64,000 nt of DNA, from contig JAGKQI010000048.1 in NCBI GenBank assembly GCA_018806915.1, positions 620,001 through 684,000 of the forward strand, given 5' to 3'. The notes under the pieces were generated by a model that did not search any database, had not been told where the DNA came from, and saw only the letters and a program-made list of their open reading frames with translations. The DNA comes from Phytophthora colocasiae. Lineage: Eukaryota; Oomycota; Peronosporomycetes; Peronosporales; Peronosporaceae. A program made the position numbers and the translations under genes. Shown one piece after another: positions 27,628-38,276 of this stretch; position 1 is the stretch's first letter; each line of letters opens with the position of its first letter.

Positions 27628-29703
27628 AAGCACGCGGCGGGTCTCGTGCGCGAGAGCAAATCTCCGCATTCCGCGCCAACGTTCTGTGTCAGAAAGCCGA
27701 ATGGCAAGTGGCGTATCGTTCACGCTTTTAACAAGCTCAACGCTGCCACGATTCCGGCGCAGACGCCGATTCCTAGGAAGGATGTTCTTCAGAACAACAT
27801 GGTGGGTTGCACCATGTACAGTGCGCTCGACTTAGTCGATGGGTACTATCAGCTGCTCATGCGAGCCAGTGATATTCCGCTTACAGCGGTGAGCACCCCG
27901 AGCGGTATGCTCTGGGAGTGGCTCGTCATGCCCCAAGGGCTCTCGAACGCGCCCGCAACGTTCAATCGTCTAGTGACGCAGCTGTTCAGGCCCCTGCGGG
28001 CATTCGCACAAACGTACTTTGACGACGTGTTCGTCCACAGTCAGGCCGAACACGGCAAGACTGACGTTGAGGTGCACGTGGAACACGTGAGAGCTGTGCT
28101 CGAGTGCATGCGCACGAACAAGTTGTACGCCAACGCAGACAAGTGCGTCTTTGGCGCGGAAGAAATCCCCTTCCTAGGGTGCTTCGTTGGGAAGCATGGC
28201 CTTCGTGCTGATCCAGCAAAGGTCAAGGCCATTGTGGATTGGCCGGTTCCCTTGAACCAGAAGGACTTGCGTAAGTGGCTGGGCTTGGCCAACTACTTGC
28301 ACAAGTATAGCGAGAACTACGCTGAGTTGGCTCGGCCACTGACGGATCTCCTTAAGAAGGATGTCGAGTGGGTATGGCGTGCCGAGCACGAGAATGCGTT
28401 CACTTGTATCAAGGATAGCCTGCTTCAGGCACCGATACTGGCGCTGCCAGACCCCGCTCGTCCGTTTATCGTCGTCTGTGACGCCTCGGACTTTGCCATC
28501 GGCAGTGCTTTGCTACAAGCGGACGTCGAAGGGCGCGAACGCGTCATTGCGTTTGAGTCTCGACAGCTCAAGGCTGCTGAGAAGAACTATCCAGTTCATG
28601 ACAAGGAGCTACTTGCGATGAAGTACGCTCTCGTCAAATTCAGGGTTCACCTGCTCGGCTCCAAGCCGTTTGTGATCTACACGGATCATGCGTCACTACG
28701 CACAGCGACGCAGTCACCTCACCTCTCGCAGAGGATGGCCCGATGGCTCTCCTTCTTTGCGGAGTATAACTTCGAGGTGAAGTACAAGCCTGGCAGGCAG
28801 AACGTCCTCGCTGACGCGTTATCACATCGCCCGGACTATGAGTTATCTCATGTCACCTCGGTGACGTCGTTCGTGACGGACATGGTTCGAGCAGCGTACG
28901 CTCAGGACGACTCTTGTGTCGCGCTGCTCCAAGCTCTGGGGAGCGATGAGTTTAAAGACTCAAAGGTGACTCTGTCACGACGCCTAAAGGCGAGACTCCA
29001 ACGCTACAGCTTGGAAGGCGGTCTGCTGTACTACAGCACGGGTCAGGATGACCCACCACGAGTGGTGGTTCCTCACGATGAGGATCTGAAGTACCGTATC
29101 CTCTATGAGGCCCACGACACACCCACAGGCGGCCACCTCGGTCGCGAGAAGACGTACGGCTCGGTGAGCTCCATGTACTGGTGGCCGAAGATGTACAAGT
29201 GGGTCAGCACATATGTGCGCACGTGCGAGACGTGTCAGCGGGTTAAACCCTCGCCGCATGCGGCTGCGCCTTTGGCGAGCTTACCTGTACCCTCTGGGTG
29301 TTGGCAGTCCATAAGTATGGACTTTGTGTTTGGCCTGCCGAAGGACTCGGCAGGCAACACAGGCGTGGTGGTCTTTGTTGACCGTCTGAGCAAGATGGCT
29401 CACCTAGCGGCTGTGCCGGACACCGTCGATGGTGCTGGTACAGCGACGATCTTCATCGATCGGGTCTTCCGCCAGCATGGGCTGCCTGAGACCATTGTCT
29501 CGGATCGAGATCCCCGTTTCACGGGTCACTTCTGGACGTCCGTCTTCAAGGTGCTGGGCACTCGACTGGACATGTCCACGGCGGACCATCCGCAGACCGA
29601 CGGTCAGACCGAACGCGCGTTCTGGAGGACATCCTCCGCAGCGTATGCGCTGAAACGCCGAAGCGTTGGAGCGCTATGCTCCCTCTCGTTGAGTTCTCCA
29701 TGA
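27628..29703 (+). CDS. Reverse transcriptase, RNase H and integrase, inner gypsy copy A
   Basis: Continues in the protease frame after the extra TAG. RT motifs: RKPNGKWRIVHAFNKLN, SALDLVDGYYQLLM, WLVMPQGLSNAPATF and the catalytic YFDDVFVHS (YFDD variant). RNase H: VVCDASDFAIGSALL, NYPVHDKELLAMKYAL, VIYTDHASL. Integrase: H-H-C-C finger (YEAHDTPTGGHLG, CETCQRV), then the catalytic acids in SMDFVFGLP, IVSDRDPRF and TDGQTER. A 7-bp deletion relative to copy B near 29615 shifts the frame right after the catalytic Glu, and the frame ends at 29703 with unrelated residues. Confidence 0.85.
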   Translation, partial: KHAAGLVRESKSPHSAPTFCVRKPNGKWRIVHAFNKLNAATIPAQTPIPRKDVLQNNMVGCTMYSALDLVDGYYQLLMRASDIPLTAVSTPSGMLWEWLVMPQGLSNAPATFNRLVTQLFRPLRAFAQTYFDDVFVHSQAEHGKTDVEVHVEHVRAVLECMRTNKLYANADKCVFGAEEIPFLGCFVGKHGLRADPAKVKAIVDWPVPLNQKDLRKWLGLANYLHKYSENYAELARPLTDLLKKDVEWVWRAEHENAFTCIKDSLLQAPILALPDPARPFIVVCDASDFAIGSALLQADVEGRERVIAFESRQLKAAEKNYPVHDKELLAMKYALVKFRVHLLGSKPFVIYTDHASLRTATQSPHLSQRMARWLSFFAEYNFEVKYKPGRQNVLADALSHRPDYELSHVTSVTSFVTDMVRAAYAQDDSCVALLQALGSDEFKDSKVTLSRRLKARLQRYSLEGGLLYYSTGQDDPPRVVVPHDEDLKYRILYEAHDTPTGGHLGREKTYGSVSSMYWWPKMYKWVSTYVRTCETCQRVKPSPHAAAPLASLPVPSGCWQSISMDFVFGLPKDSAGNTGVVVFVDRLSKMAHLAAVPDTVDGAGTATIFIDRVFRQHGLPETIVSDRDPRFTGHFWTSVFKVLGTRLDMSTADHPQTDGQTERAFWRTSSAAYALKRRSVGALCSLSLSSP

Positions 29704-30806
29704 ACAATGCGGTGCATGCCTCGACAGGCTTCACCCCGTTCTACGTGAACGGCCTTGCGCACCCGCGCGTTCCGCTCACTCCGCCACGCGGTAGCCTTGG
29801 GCTTGGTGGGGGAGAGGCCGTGCCGTCGCTCGACTCCGAGCTTGCTGATATCAGCCCTTCTGCTGTGCGTAAACAAGTCGATGACTTCCTCTCGGTGAGA
29901 TTGAGCGTATTACGCCGTGTACGTGACGCGATGGCTGAAAGCCAAGACGTTCAGAAGGAACAAGCTGATACAAAAGGTAGAAGCAATGTATGGGAATTTA
30001 AGGTCGGTGACCAGGTTTTATTAAACGCTAAGAACCTACCTACACATGCAGTGTCAAGTGTCTTTAAGACGAAATTGCGTCCGCGTTTCATCGGACCATT
30101 TACGGTCGTGGCCAAGAAGGGCCTGGCATACACGCTTGACTTGCCAAAGCGGATGCGAACACACCCGGTGTTCTATGTCGGCTTGCTTAAGCCATATCGG
30201 GACCCCGCGGGGGTGAGCGCGGAGGCGCTGGCACCGACGACACGTGCCCAGGCTGCGTCATCTGCAGCAGCAACGTCACCTGACCTCGCAACTCAGCGAG
30301 CTGAAGCTCCTGCTGGTGCAGGCGAGCAGTCAGGGACTGAGGACCTTCGAGCCAAGCCATCCGGCTTTCAATCTCCTCTATGTCATGAGCGAGACGGGCA
30401 TGCGAATGCCAAACACTCTCGACGTTCCCTTGAAGGGACTGAGTCTGACTCTGGAGAGTACCGATCGAGTGATCGAGTTGGTACCAGGCGCGCTGCGACA
30501 GATAGCGCTCGTCACACTCATCGAGTACGGCGTTCCGCAGCGAATCGGCCTCCTCCGCCGTTGCTCGATGAGCAGGGGACTCCCCACTACCACGTGGAGC
30601 GCCTGATGGCGCGGCGTCGCCACCGTAGTCAAAACCAGTATCTGGTGAAGTGGCGTGGATATCCTCATTCCCAAAACTCGTGGGAGTTTGAAGGGCCCCT
30701 GAGGCAGGACTGCCCTGACGTCGTGGACGCTTTTGATCGCGAAGATCGGGGGCGCCCGAAGGGCTCGAGGTCGACCACTCGGTCGACACCCGCTTCTCAC
30801 CACTAG
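29676..30806 (+). CDS. Integrase C-terminus and chromodomain, inner gypsy copy A
   Basis: Continuation of integrase in a second frame. It has the GPY/F module (KVGDQVLLNAKNL, RPRFIGPFTVVAKKGLAYTL, HPVFYVGLLKPYRD), a low-complexity linker, and a clear chromodomain: YHVERLMARRRHRSQNQYL then VKWRGYPHSQNSWEFE. This places the element among chromoviruses, whose chromodomain steers integration to methylated-histone chromatin. From 30187 on, the opposite strand is also open, so about 620 bp are coding-compatible on both strands. Confidence 0.83.
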   Translation: MLPLVEFSMNNAVHASTGFTPFYVNGLAHPRVPLTPPRGSLGLGGGEAVPSLDSELADISPSAVRKQVDDFLSVRLSVLRRVRDAMAESQDVQKEQADTKGRSNVWEFKVGDQVLLNAKNLPTHAVSSVFKTKLRPRFIGPFTVVAKKGLAYTLDLPKRMRTHPVFYVGLLKPYRDPAGVSAEALAPTTRAQAASSAAATSPDLATQRAEAPAGAGEQSGTEDLRAKPSGFQSPLCHERDGHANAKHSRRSLEGTESDSGEYRSSDRVGTRRAATDSARHTHRVRRSAANRPPPPLLDEQGTPHYHVERLMARRRHRSQNQYLVKWRGYPHSQNSWEFEGPLRQDCPDVVDAFDREDRGRPKGSRSTTRSTPASHH

Positions 30807-32199
30807 TGTGAGAAGCTGACGGACTAGCAGCCGAGCTCAGGCTCTGGTCCGTGGCTGGCACAGCCAGCGAGTCTCCCTCGGAGACTGAAGGAGCATTCTG
30901 CGAAGCAGGGATAGTGGCCTGAGAGGCGGGATCCACTGCCGTCGTGTGACGAGGAAAGCGGCCGGGCCGCACGCGTATCTTCGCGTACTGGAAGAGTAGA
31001 CCTCGGGCGAGGCGGACGTCCACCTCGGCGCAGCTCTCCATGAGCCGGTCAAACGACGCGAGCTTCCGTGAAGCCTCGGCCCAGGTGGCCACATGGACCA
31101 TGTAGTCCCGGGTGGTCTCTCCGGTTTGGAGCAGGAGTGGATAAGTCCTCATCTGAGGCACAGACTCCCGTCGTCGTTGCTTATCTAAGCGTTGCCGATA
31201 CTCGGCGAGTGTGCACACCTGCGGGGTCAGGAAACGCTCATGGGGCCCCTGTCGCTGCTGAGTCTCAGCCACCGTACGTGGAGGATTGCCTATGGCGTAA
31301 CCATGCAGGTTTGGCTGCGCCATCAACTGCTTCACCTGCTCGGCAGGGTCGCAAGGCTCGAAGCCGTAGTCGCGCCGCGACGAAGTCCCCACGATGTCCC
31401 GTTGGACCGGTCGACGTGACTCTGGAGCACCGCTCATGGAAGCCTCCTGTGCCTCATCCAGAGGGTTGGTGATCGCGTCTTCGACTCCCTTGAGTGATTC
31501 TGGCTCATCGCGAGCAGGAAGCGGTGGTGCGTTGCGCAACGCGTTGAGCACGAGGCTCGAAGGTCCCTCCGGGAACGGATTGGGCTGCCGCAGCTGCCGA
31601 GGAATTGAATACCGACGCGGATCGCGTGGAGAGCGCAGCTCAGTTCGGGTCGTCCGAGGGCTCGCAGGAGCAGGAGACGCATGGGCATCGCCCTGTTCGG
31701 ACTCCTCGTAGTCCACTTCGACCTCGCCTTCCTCCGTAGGAGAGCGACGTGGGTCGCGCGTCGGCGACGCTGTCGTGTACTCGAAGGGTGAGCCACCGCT
31801 ACCACTTGACGTCGGGCTGGCCTTGAACATCGCTCCGTAGCGAAGGCGAGACGCCGCGAAATACTCCGAAACGGAGAGCGTGAGAGGAGCCGAGGGCTCA
31901 GACCGGAAAGCGCTGAGGCGCTGGGGCGTAGACGCCTGGTCACTGGACACCTCAGGAGCGGTTGGCTCGCTGGGGAGAATTGGGGAATGTGCTCGTTGAG
32001 CCAGCGCGCCCGCGCACTCTCGTTGAGAGATTTCTTTTATCGGAAAGTTGCCGGTGACAGGCCTTGACAAGGCAGTTATGTCTACAGTTGTAGATACTCC
32101 GTATCCACGGTTTGGTGGGGGAGGGTGTAACGGGGTTACACGGCGCTGAGCGCCTTGGCTACAATAGGTGTGGTATACACCATCCAGGTCACAAGTCAC
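30187..32199 (-). CDS. Long antisense ORF of inner gypsy element, copy A
   Basis: 670 codons without a stop on the strand opposite gag-pol. The first ATG (32199) lies inside the middle LTR; other in-frame ATGs follow. About 620 bp at its 3' end overlap the integrase/chromodomain frame antisense. The rest fills the 1.3 kb between pol and the LTR, where the sense strand has no long frame. The N-terminal third is Pro/Ser-rich and disordered. A middle block looks folded (YGFEPCDPAEQVKQLM, VCTLAEYRQRLDKQRRR, RDYMVHVATWAEASRKL). The C-terminus reads like a coiled coil (LDHSIGTLQSQTQSLQGNVE, LHQQELQLAELRGQVTLLLQ). No family is recognised. The LTR would have to act as an antisense promoter. Confidence 0.55.
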   Translation of the reverse strand: MTCDLDGVYHTYCSQGAQRRVTPLHPPPPNRGYGVSTTVDITALSRPVTGNFPIKEISQRECAGALAQRAHSPILPSEPTAPEVSSDQASTPQRLSAFRSEPSAPLTLSVSEYFAASRLRYGAMFKASPTSSGSGGSPFEYTTASPTRDPRRSPTEEGEVEVDYEESEQGDAHASPAPASPRTTRTELRSPRDPRRYSIPRQLRQPNPFPEGPSSLVLNALRNAPPLPARDEPESLKGVEDAITNPLDEAQEASMSGAPESRRPVQRDIVGTSSRRDYGFEPCDPAEQVKQLMAQPNLHGYAIGNPPRTVAETQQRQGPHERFLTPQVCTLAEYRQRLDKQRRRESVPQMRTYPLLLQTGETTRDYMVHVATWAEASRKLASFDRLMESCAEVDVRLARGLLFQYAKIRVRPGRFPRHTTAVDPASQATIPASQNAPSVSEGDSLAVPATDQSLSSAASPSASHTSGEKRVSTEWSTSSPSGAPDLRDQKRPRRQGSPASGALQTPTSFGNEDIHATSPDTGFDYGGDAAPSGAPRGSGESPAHRATAEEADSLRNAVLDECDERYLSQRAWYQLDHSIGTLQSQTQSLQGNVESVWHSHARLAHDIEEIESRMAWLEGPQSLTARLHQQELQLAELRGQVTLLLQMTQPGHVSSVPAPPRSPPRGPDMA
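32112..32125 (+). promoter_or_regulatory. Polypurine tract before middle LTR
   Basis: TTGGTGGGGGAGGG directly before TGTAAC is the expected plus-strand primer site. The same tract precedes the last LTR (39569-39582). Confidence 0.7.
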
Positions 32200-32536
32200 A
32201 GATCCGTGTACGACACATAGTGTTTCTCACACGTCACATATGTAGCCAGTTGCTGGCTGTTAGCTCAGAGCCACACATTACATTTGATTAGGATTTAGTA
32301 TGTTAGATACTAAATCCGTTACATTCAGGATTAGGCAATAAAATAAATAAAAATCAGTTTGCATTTTACATAATTAGTGTTAGTTCCTTTATTATAGGGA
32401 CACTGATTGTGAGAGTCCCGTACTTAGTGGACTACTTGGTTCTTGTATAGAACCGAAGGCTAGTGCCTTGCAAGCAGGACTCTACGAGTCAACCCAACTT
32501 CCTCTGTGCCGTGCACACCTACGCAGCCCCGCTGCA
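32126..32536 (+). repeat. Inner gypsy LTR 2, shared by copies A and B
   Basis: 411 bp, one G shorter than the outer LTRs (GGATTAGGCAATA against GGATTAGGGCAATA). It serves as 3' LTR of copy A and 5' LTR of copy B, with no target duplication on either side. Confidence 0.92.
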
Positions 32537-32593
32537 TCTGGTAGCACTTGTAGTCAATCCAACTCCTGAGTTGAAGACTGTTTCTCTGTGAGA

Positions 32594-33567
32594 ATGGAGC
32601 CAGAAGCATACGCTCACTTGACTCCGAGTCAGCGGGACACGCTTAACAAGCTTACGTCCTTGCTGGGCCCTGAAGGTATGGCGCACCTTGCGTCTCAAGG
32701 GCCGGAGGCCGTCAACGCGCGCCTGGAGGCATTTGCCTCGTACGAGAACGCTCTCGTTGAGCACATTCAGCGGAATGTAAAAGGAGTTAATCCCGCTCCG
32801 AGAGCTAAGCCCGTCACGCTCAGCGTGAAGACCTTTCACGGGCACGAAGGAGAGAACCTCCTATTGTGGACCCGAGAGGTCGAAATGGCCATGGGGGCCG
32901 CTATGCTCCAGTTGGAAGGCCAACGCGTGGCGTTCGCCATCTCTAAAGCTCGAAGGTCGAGCACGAGAATGAGCCTTGACATCTGGGACGTCGGTAGAAA
33001 TGGCCTTCCCCACTTGGGGTGAAGCTTAAGGCCAAGCTTACGCAAGTGTTTGCTCCACCTAACCAGGCGTATCGCGTGCGGTCACGCTTCCTCGCTTGCT
33101 GACAGGGCAAGAAGGACCTGGTGGACTATGTCCAAGAGCTGCGCACGCTCATTGCCGGCATGGCTGCCGACCCTCTACCTGAGGTGGTCACTGTGACTAT
33201 CTTCATGGAAGGTCTGAGAGCGGGCCTGGCCAGGACGGAGGCATTCCGTCAGAATCCTCGCACCTTCGAGGACGCTGTTAGCGTGGCATTGAATGCTGAA
33301 CACAACTTTAAGTTGTCGAGGGTCGGTGCTAATAGCACAGGGTCCGGGGGACCCGAACCCATGGACCTCAGCTATGCTGAAGATGAAGTAGCCGAGCTAC
33401 GAGCTGCGGTGCAGCGTATGAGCACTCGTCGGTGCTACACGTGTGGTAGTCCCACACACCTGAGGCCCAACTGCCCTCTGCGCAAAGAGCGCGCCGGCCA
33501 GACTGGTCGCAACCCTGCCGCGGGTCCCGCTTCGGGCTCTGCCCAGGGAAACGACGGCTCCCAGTAG
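32594..33567 (+). pseudogene. Gag of inner gypsy, copy B
   Basis: Same protein as copy A but broken further. Single-A insertions at about 32946 and 33026 put roughly 80 bp out of frame, and the shared TGA is at 33100-33102. The zinc knuckle and the frameshift cassette are intact. Confidence 0.8.
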
Positions 33568-33587
33568 ACGCGGGGCGGTCTACTGGG
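33546..33587 (+). promoter_or_regulatory. -1 ribosomal frameshift cassette, copy B
   Basis: GGGAAAC at 33546-33552, 7-nt spacer, then the same perfect 10-bp stem (33560-33569 with 33578-33587), identical to copy A. Confidence 0.82.
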
Positions 33588-36540
33588 GAAGAACTGAGTT
33601 CTGCAGTGCGTGAGAGGCACTGGGGCTCAGCCCCGAAGAGCTCCGTGCTCTTGAACACGGAACGTGTGAGCAAGCAGGGCTTGCTGGTCGTCCATGTGGA
33701 CGTGAAGGGCTTCGAGAAGCCGTGGATCGTGTTGATCGATTCAGGAGCGTCTGGCAACTACGTCAGACGCTCCACCGTTGAGGGTAGTCAGCAATATGCT
33801 GAGGCGCTTCGAGCGCGAAGAGGTGACACCGTCACGGTCCGTCTAGCGACGGGCGTCCGTGTCACGGCAGCCAAGGTCCCCATGGACCTACGGCTGAAGT
33901 TCCTGGACTTCGACAGCGTGGAACGCTGCTTGGTCTTGGACCTGGATTCGAGGTACGACCTCATCCTTGGTATGGCGTGGCTGGAGCGCCACGAGCCATG
34001 GACCGACTGGAGGTCGAAGACCTTAGGTGCTACGCACTTCTCTCCTAGTGGAGCTTTGGCGAGTCATGAACCCACCTCTGCTAGGAAGCAGAAGCGCTAC
34101 TGGCGCGAGCATCGAGCCGAGTCGGCAATGATGCTGGGAAGTAGGTGTGTCCGAGTTAGTGGACAGCACCGAGTGCGAGGATCGCAGTCCTGTTGAGCGC
34201 ATAGCGCTGGTTGGCAGTGAGTCAACGTGTGGGCAAAGCTCACGTAACCCGAGTGACGCCGGTCATGGACCGTCACTGGATGCCGATGGCATCGGGCCTT
34301 ACCAGGCCGTGAACTGTGGGGCGGCACGTACTCCGTCGAGTGATACTGGTCGTGGACCAAGTCGATCGCTGAGTGTCTCTGACACTGGACCTGTTACGGT
34401 CATTGATTGTGCAGCGGCACGTACTCCGTTGAGCGGCATCGGTCGTCGACCGAGTGGATCGCTGAGTGTCCCTGACACTGGGCCGAAACTTGTGCGACGG
34501 CACGTACTCCGTCGAGTAGACGATCTTCGGCTAGGCGAAGACGTCGTAAGGCCCTTCGGGCGAGACGCTCTGCGTCTGAGTCATCCGTGACGTCAAGTGC
34601 CGACGCACCGGAGGGCTGTGGACAGCTATACACTCTGGTTGATGGAGTGGGCGGTAGTGCTGAAGGCAGTGTCCTGCTGGACGACTTGCCAAGTGTTGAC
34701 AAGCTCCTGGAGCTAGAAGAGATGTCCTTCGCCGACTTTGGCGATGCCTTGAAGGCTGGCGAATTCGCCGAGGTGGTCATCGTTCGACCTGAGGAGGAGT
34801 TAAACTCGTCGTCCCTCGTTGACGAGTCCGTCTTGGCCGAAGTCAAGAAGGCGTTGAACGCCAGGAGTGGATCGGAGATCCTCAAGAATCCCTCGGATCC
34901 CTTCCACTCCCTGCTGAAGGAATATGGAGACGTTGTCTCGAAGGAACCACCGAGTGGCCTGCCTCCCGACCGAGGCGTTCGTCATGAGATCGACTTAGTT
35001 CCCGGAACTAAATACTGCGTGACCCGGCAGTGGCCTCTTCCTAAAGAGCAATGCGACGTCATTGACGCCTTCTTCCGTGCGAAGCACGCGGCGGGTCTCG
35101 TGCGCGAGAGCAAATCTCCGCATTCCGCGCCAACGTTCTGTGTCAGAAAGCCGAATGGCAAGTGGCGTATCGTTCACGCTTTTAACAAGCTCAACGCTGC
35201 CACGATTCCGGCGCAGACGCCGATTCCTAGGAAGGATGTTCTTCAGAACAACATGGTGGGTTGCACCATGTACAGTGCGCTCGACTTAGTCGATGGGTAC
35301 TATCAGCTGCTCATGCGAGCCAGTGATATTCCGCTTACAGCGGTGAGCACCCCGAGCGGTATGCTCTGGGAGTGGCTCGTCATGCCCCAAGGGCTCTCGA
35401 ACGCGCCCGCAACGTTCAATCGTCTAGTGACGCAGCTGTTCAGGCCCCTGCGAATCGTTCGCACAAACGTACTTTGACGACGTGTTCGTCCACAGTCAGG
35501 CCGAACACGGCAAGACTGACGTTGAGGTGCACGTGGAACACGTGAGAGCTGTGCTCGAGTGCATGCGCACGAACAAGTTGTACGCCAACGCAGACAAGTG
35601 CGTCTTTGGCGCGGAAGAAATCCCCTTCCTAGGGTGCTTCGTTGGGAAGCATGGCCTTCGTGCTGATCCAGCAAAGGTCAAGGCCATTGTGGATTGGCCG
35701 GTTCCCTTGAACCAGAAGGACTTGCGTAAGTGGCTGGGCTTGGCCAACTACTTGCACAAGTATAGCGAGAACTACGCTGAGTTGGCTCGGCCACTGACGG
35801 ATCTCCTTAAGAAGGATGTCGAGTGGGTATGGCGTGCCGAGCACGAGAATGCGTTCACTTGTATCAAGGATAGCCTGCTTCAGGCACCGATACTGGCGCT
35901 GCCAGACCCCGCTCGTCCGTTTATCGTCGTCTGTGACGCCTCGGACTTTGCCATCGGCAGTGCTTTGCTACAAGCGGACGTCGAAGGGCGCGAACGCGTC
36001 ATTGCGTTTGAGTCTCGACAGCTCAAGGCTGCTGAGAAGAACTATCCAGTTCATGACAAGGAGCTACTTGCGATGAAGTACGCTCTCGTCAAATTCAGGG
36101 TTCACCTGCTCGGCTCCAAGCCGTTTGTGATCTACACGGATCATGCGTCACTACGCACAGCGACGCAGTCACCTCACCTCTCGCAGAGGATGGCCCGATG
36201 GCTCTCCTTCTTTGCGGAGTATAACTTCGAGGTGAAGTACAAGCCTGGCAGGCAGAACGTCCTCGCTGACGCGTTATCACATCGCCCGGACTATGAGTTA
36301 TCTCATGTCACCTCGGTGACGTCGTCCGTGACGGACATGGTTCGAGCAGCGTACGCTCAGGACGACTCTTGTGTCGCGCTGCTCCAAGCTCTGGGGAGCG
36401 ATGAGTTTAAAGACTCAGGTGACTCTGTCACGACGCCTAAAGGCGAGACTCCAACGCTACAGCAGAAGGCGGTCTGCTGTACTACAGCACGGGTCAGGAT
36501 GACCCACCACGAGTGGTGGTTCCTCACGATGAGGATCTGA
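33568..36540 (+). pseudogene. Protease-RT-RNase H of inner gypsy, copy B, frameshifted
   Basis: The same domains as copy A in pieces. An extra G near 34138 and a 10-bp deletion near 34488 together restore frame. The copy A TAG is absent. One extra base near 35455 (CTGCGAATCG against CTGCGGGCA) disrupts RT just before the YFDD box. Two 2-bp losses near 36417 and 36464 break the RNase H to integrase link. The pieces at 34587-35477 and 35482-36540 carry RT fingers/palm and the YFDD-like to RNase H part respectively. Confidence 0.8.
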
Positions 36541-38276
36541 AGTACCGTATCCTCTATGAGGCCCACGACACACCCACAGGCGGCCACCTCGGTCGCGAGA
36601 AGACGTACGGCTCGGTGAGCTCCATGTACTGGTGGCCGAAGATGTACAAGTGGGTCAGCACATATGTGCGCACGTGCGAGACGTGTCAGCGGGTTAAACC
36701 CTCGCCGCATGCGGCTGCGCCTTTGGCGAGCTTACCTGTACCCTCTGGGTGTTGGCAGTCCATAAGTATGGACTTTGTGTTTGGCCTGCCGAAGGACTCG
36801 GCAGGCAACACAGGCGTGGTGGTCTTTGTTGACCGTCTGAGCAAGATGGCTCACCTAGCGGCTGTGCCGGACACCGTCGATGGTGCTGGTACAGCGACGA
36901 TCTTCATCGATCGGGTCTTCCGCCAGCATGGGCTGCCTGAGACCATTGTCTCGGATCGAGATCCCCGTTTCACGGGTCACTTCTGGACGTCCGTCTTCAA
37001 GGTGCTGGGCACTCGACTGGACATGTCCGCGGCGGACCATCCGCAGACCGACGGTCAGACCGAACGCGTGAACCGCGTTCTGGAGGACATCCTCCGCAGC
37101 GTATGCGCTGAAACGCCGAAGCGTTGGAGCGCTATGCTCCCTCTCGTTGAGTTCTCCATGAACAATGCGGTGCATGCCTCGACAGGCTTCACCCCGTTCT
37201 ACGTGAACGGCCTTGCGCACCCGCGCGTTCCGCTCACTCCGCCACGCGGTAGCCTTGGGCTTGGTGGGGGAGAGGCCGTGCCGTCGCTCGACTCCGAGCT
37301 TGCTGATATCAGCCCTTCTGCTGTGCGTAAACAAGTCGATGACTTCCTCTCGGTGAGATTGAGCGTATTACGCCGTGTACGTGACGCGATGGCTGAAAGC
37401 CAAGACGTTCAGAAGGAACAAGCTGATACAAAAGGTAGAAGCAATGTATGGGAATTTAAGGTCGGTGACCAGGTTTTATTAAACGCTAAGAACCTACCTA
37501 CACATGCAGTGTCAAGTGTCTTTAAGACGAAATTGCGTCCGCGTTTCATCGGACCATTTACGGTCGTGGCCAAGAAGGGCCTGGCATACACGCTTGACTT
37601 GCCAAAGCGGATGCGAACACACCCGGTGTTCTATGTCGGCTTGCTTAAGCCATATCGGGACCCCGCGGGGGTGAGCGCGGAGGCGCTGGCACCGACGACA
37701 CGTGCCCAGGCTGCGTCATCTGCAGCAGCAACGTCACCTGACCTCGCAACTCAGCGAGCTGAAGCTCCTGCTGGTGCAGGCGAGCAGTCAGGGACTGAGG
37801 ACCTTCGAGCCAAGCCATCCGGCTTTCAATCTCCTCTATGTCATGAGCGAGACGGGCATGCGAATGCCAAACACTCTCGACGTTCCCTTGAAGGGACTGA
37901 GTCTGACTCTGGAGAGTACCGATCGAGTGATCGAGTTGGTACCAGGCGCGCTGCGACAGATAGCGCTCGTCACACTCATCGAGTACGGCGTTCCGCAGCG
38001 AATCGGCCTCCTCCGCCGTTGCTCGATGAGCAGGGGACTCCCCACTACCACGTGGAGCGCCTGATGGCGCGGCGTCGCCACCGTAGTCAAAACCAGTATC
38101 TGGTGAAGTGGCGTGGATATCCTCATTCCCAAAACTCGTGGGAGTTTGAAGGGCCCCTGAGGCAGGACTGCCCTGACGTCGTGGACGCTTTTGATCGCGA
38201 AGATCGGGGGCGCCCGAAGGGCTCGAGGTCGACCACTCGGTCGACACCGCTTCTCACCACTAGTGTGAGAAGCTGA
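36513..38276 (+). CDS. Integrase with chromodomain, inner gypsy copy B
   Basis: 587 residues. Copy B keeps the 7 bp lost in copy A, so the integrase core (finger, DDE acids, GPY/F module) and chromodomain are in one open frame. The C-terminal residues differ from copy A because one C is missing near 38247 (GACACCGCTT against GACACCCGCTT). Confidence 0.85.
   Translation: MVVPHDEDLKYRILYEAHDTPTGGHLGREKTYGSVSSMYWWPKMYKWVSTYVRTCETCQRVKPSPHAAAPLASLPVPSGCWQSISMDFVFGLPKDSAGNTGVVVFVDRLSKMAHLAAVPDTVDGAGTATIFIDRVFRQHGLPETIVSDRDPRFTGHFWTSVFKVLGTRLDMSAADHPQTDGQTERVNRVLEDILRSVCAETPKRWSAMLPLVEFSMNNAVHASTGFTPFYVNGLAHPRVPLTPPRGSLGLGGGEAVPSLDSELADISPSAVRKQVDDFLSVRLSVLRRVRDAMAESQDVQKEQADTKGRSNVWEFKVGDQVLLNAKNLPTHAVSSVFKTKLRPRFIGPFTVVAKKGLAYTLDLPKRMRTHPVFYVGLLKPYRDPAGVSAEALAPTTRAQAASSAAATSPDLATQRAEAPAGAGEQSGTEDLRAKPSGFQSPLCHERDGHANAKHSRRSLEGTESDSGEYRSSDRVGTRRAATDSARHTHRVRRSAANRPPPPLLDEQGTPHYHVERLMARRRHRSQNQYLVKWRGYPHSQNSWEFEGPLRQDCPDVVDAFDREDRGRPKGSRSTTRSTPLLTTSVRS

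Noticed and set aside
30244..30606. Third open frame (120 codons, plus strand) in the integrase/antisense overlap
   Set aside because: The region is already explained by the sense chromodomain frame and the long antisense frame. The third has no extent beyond them.
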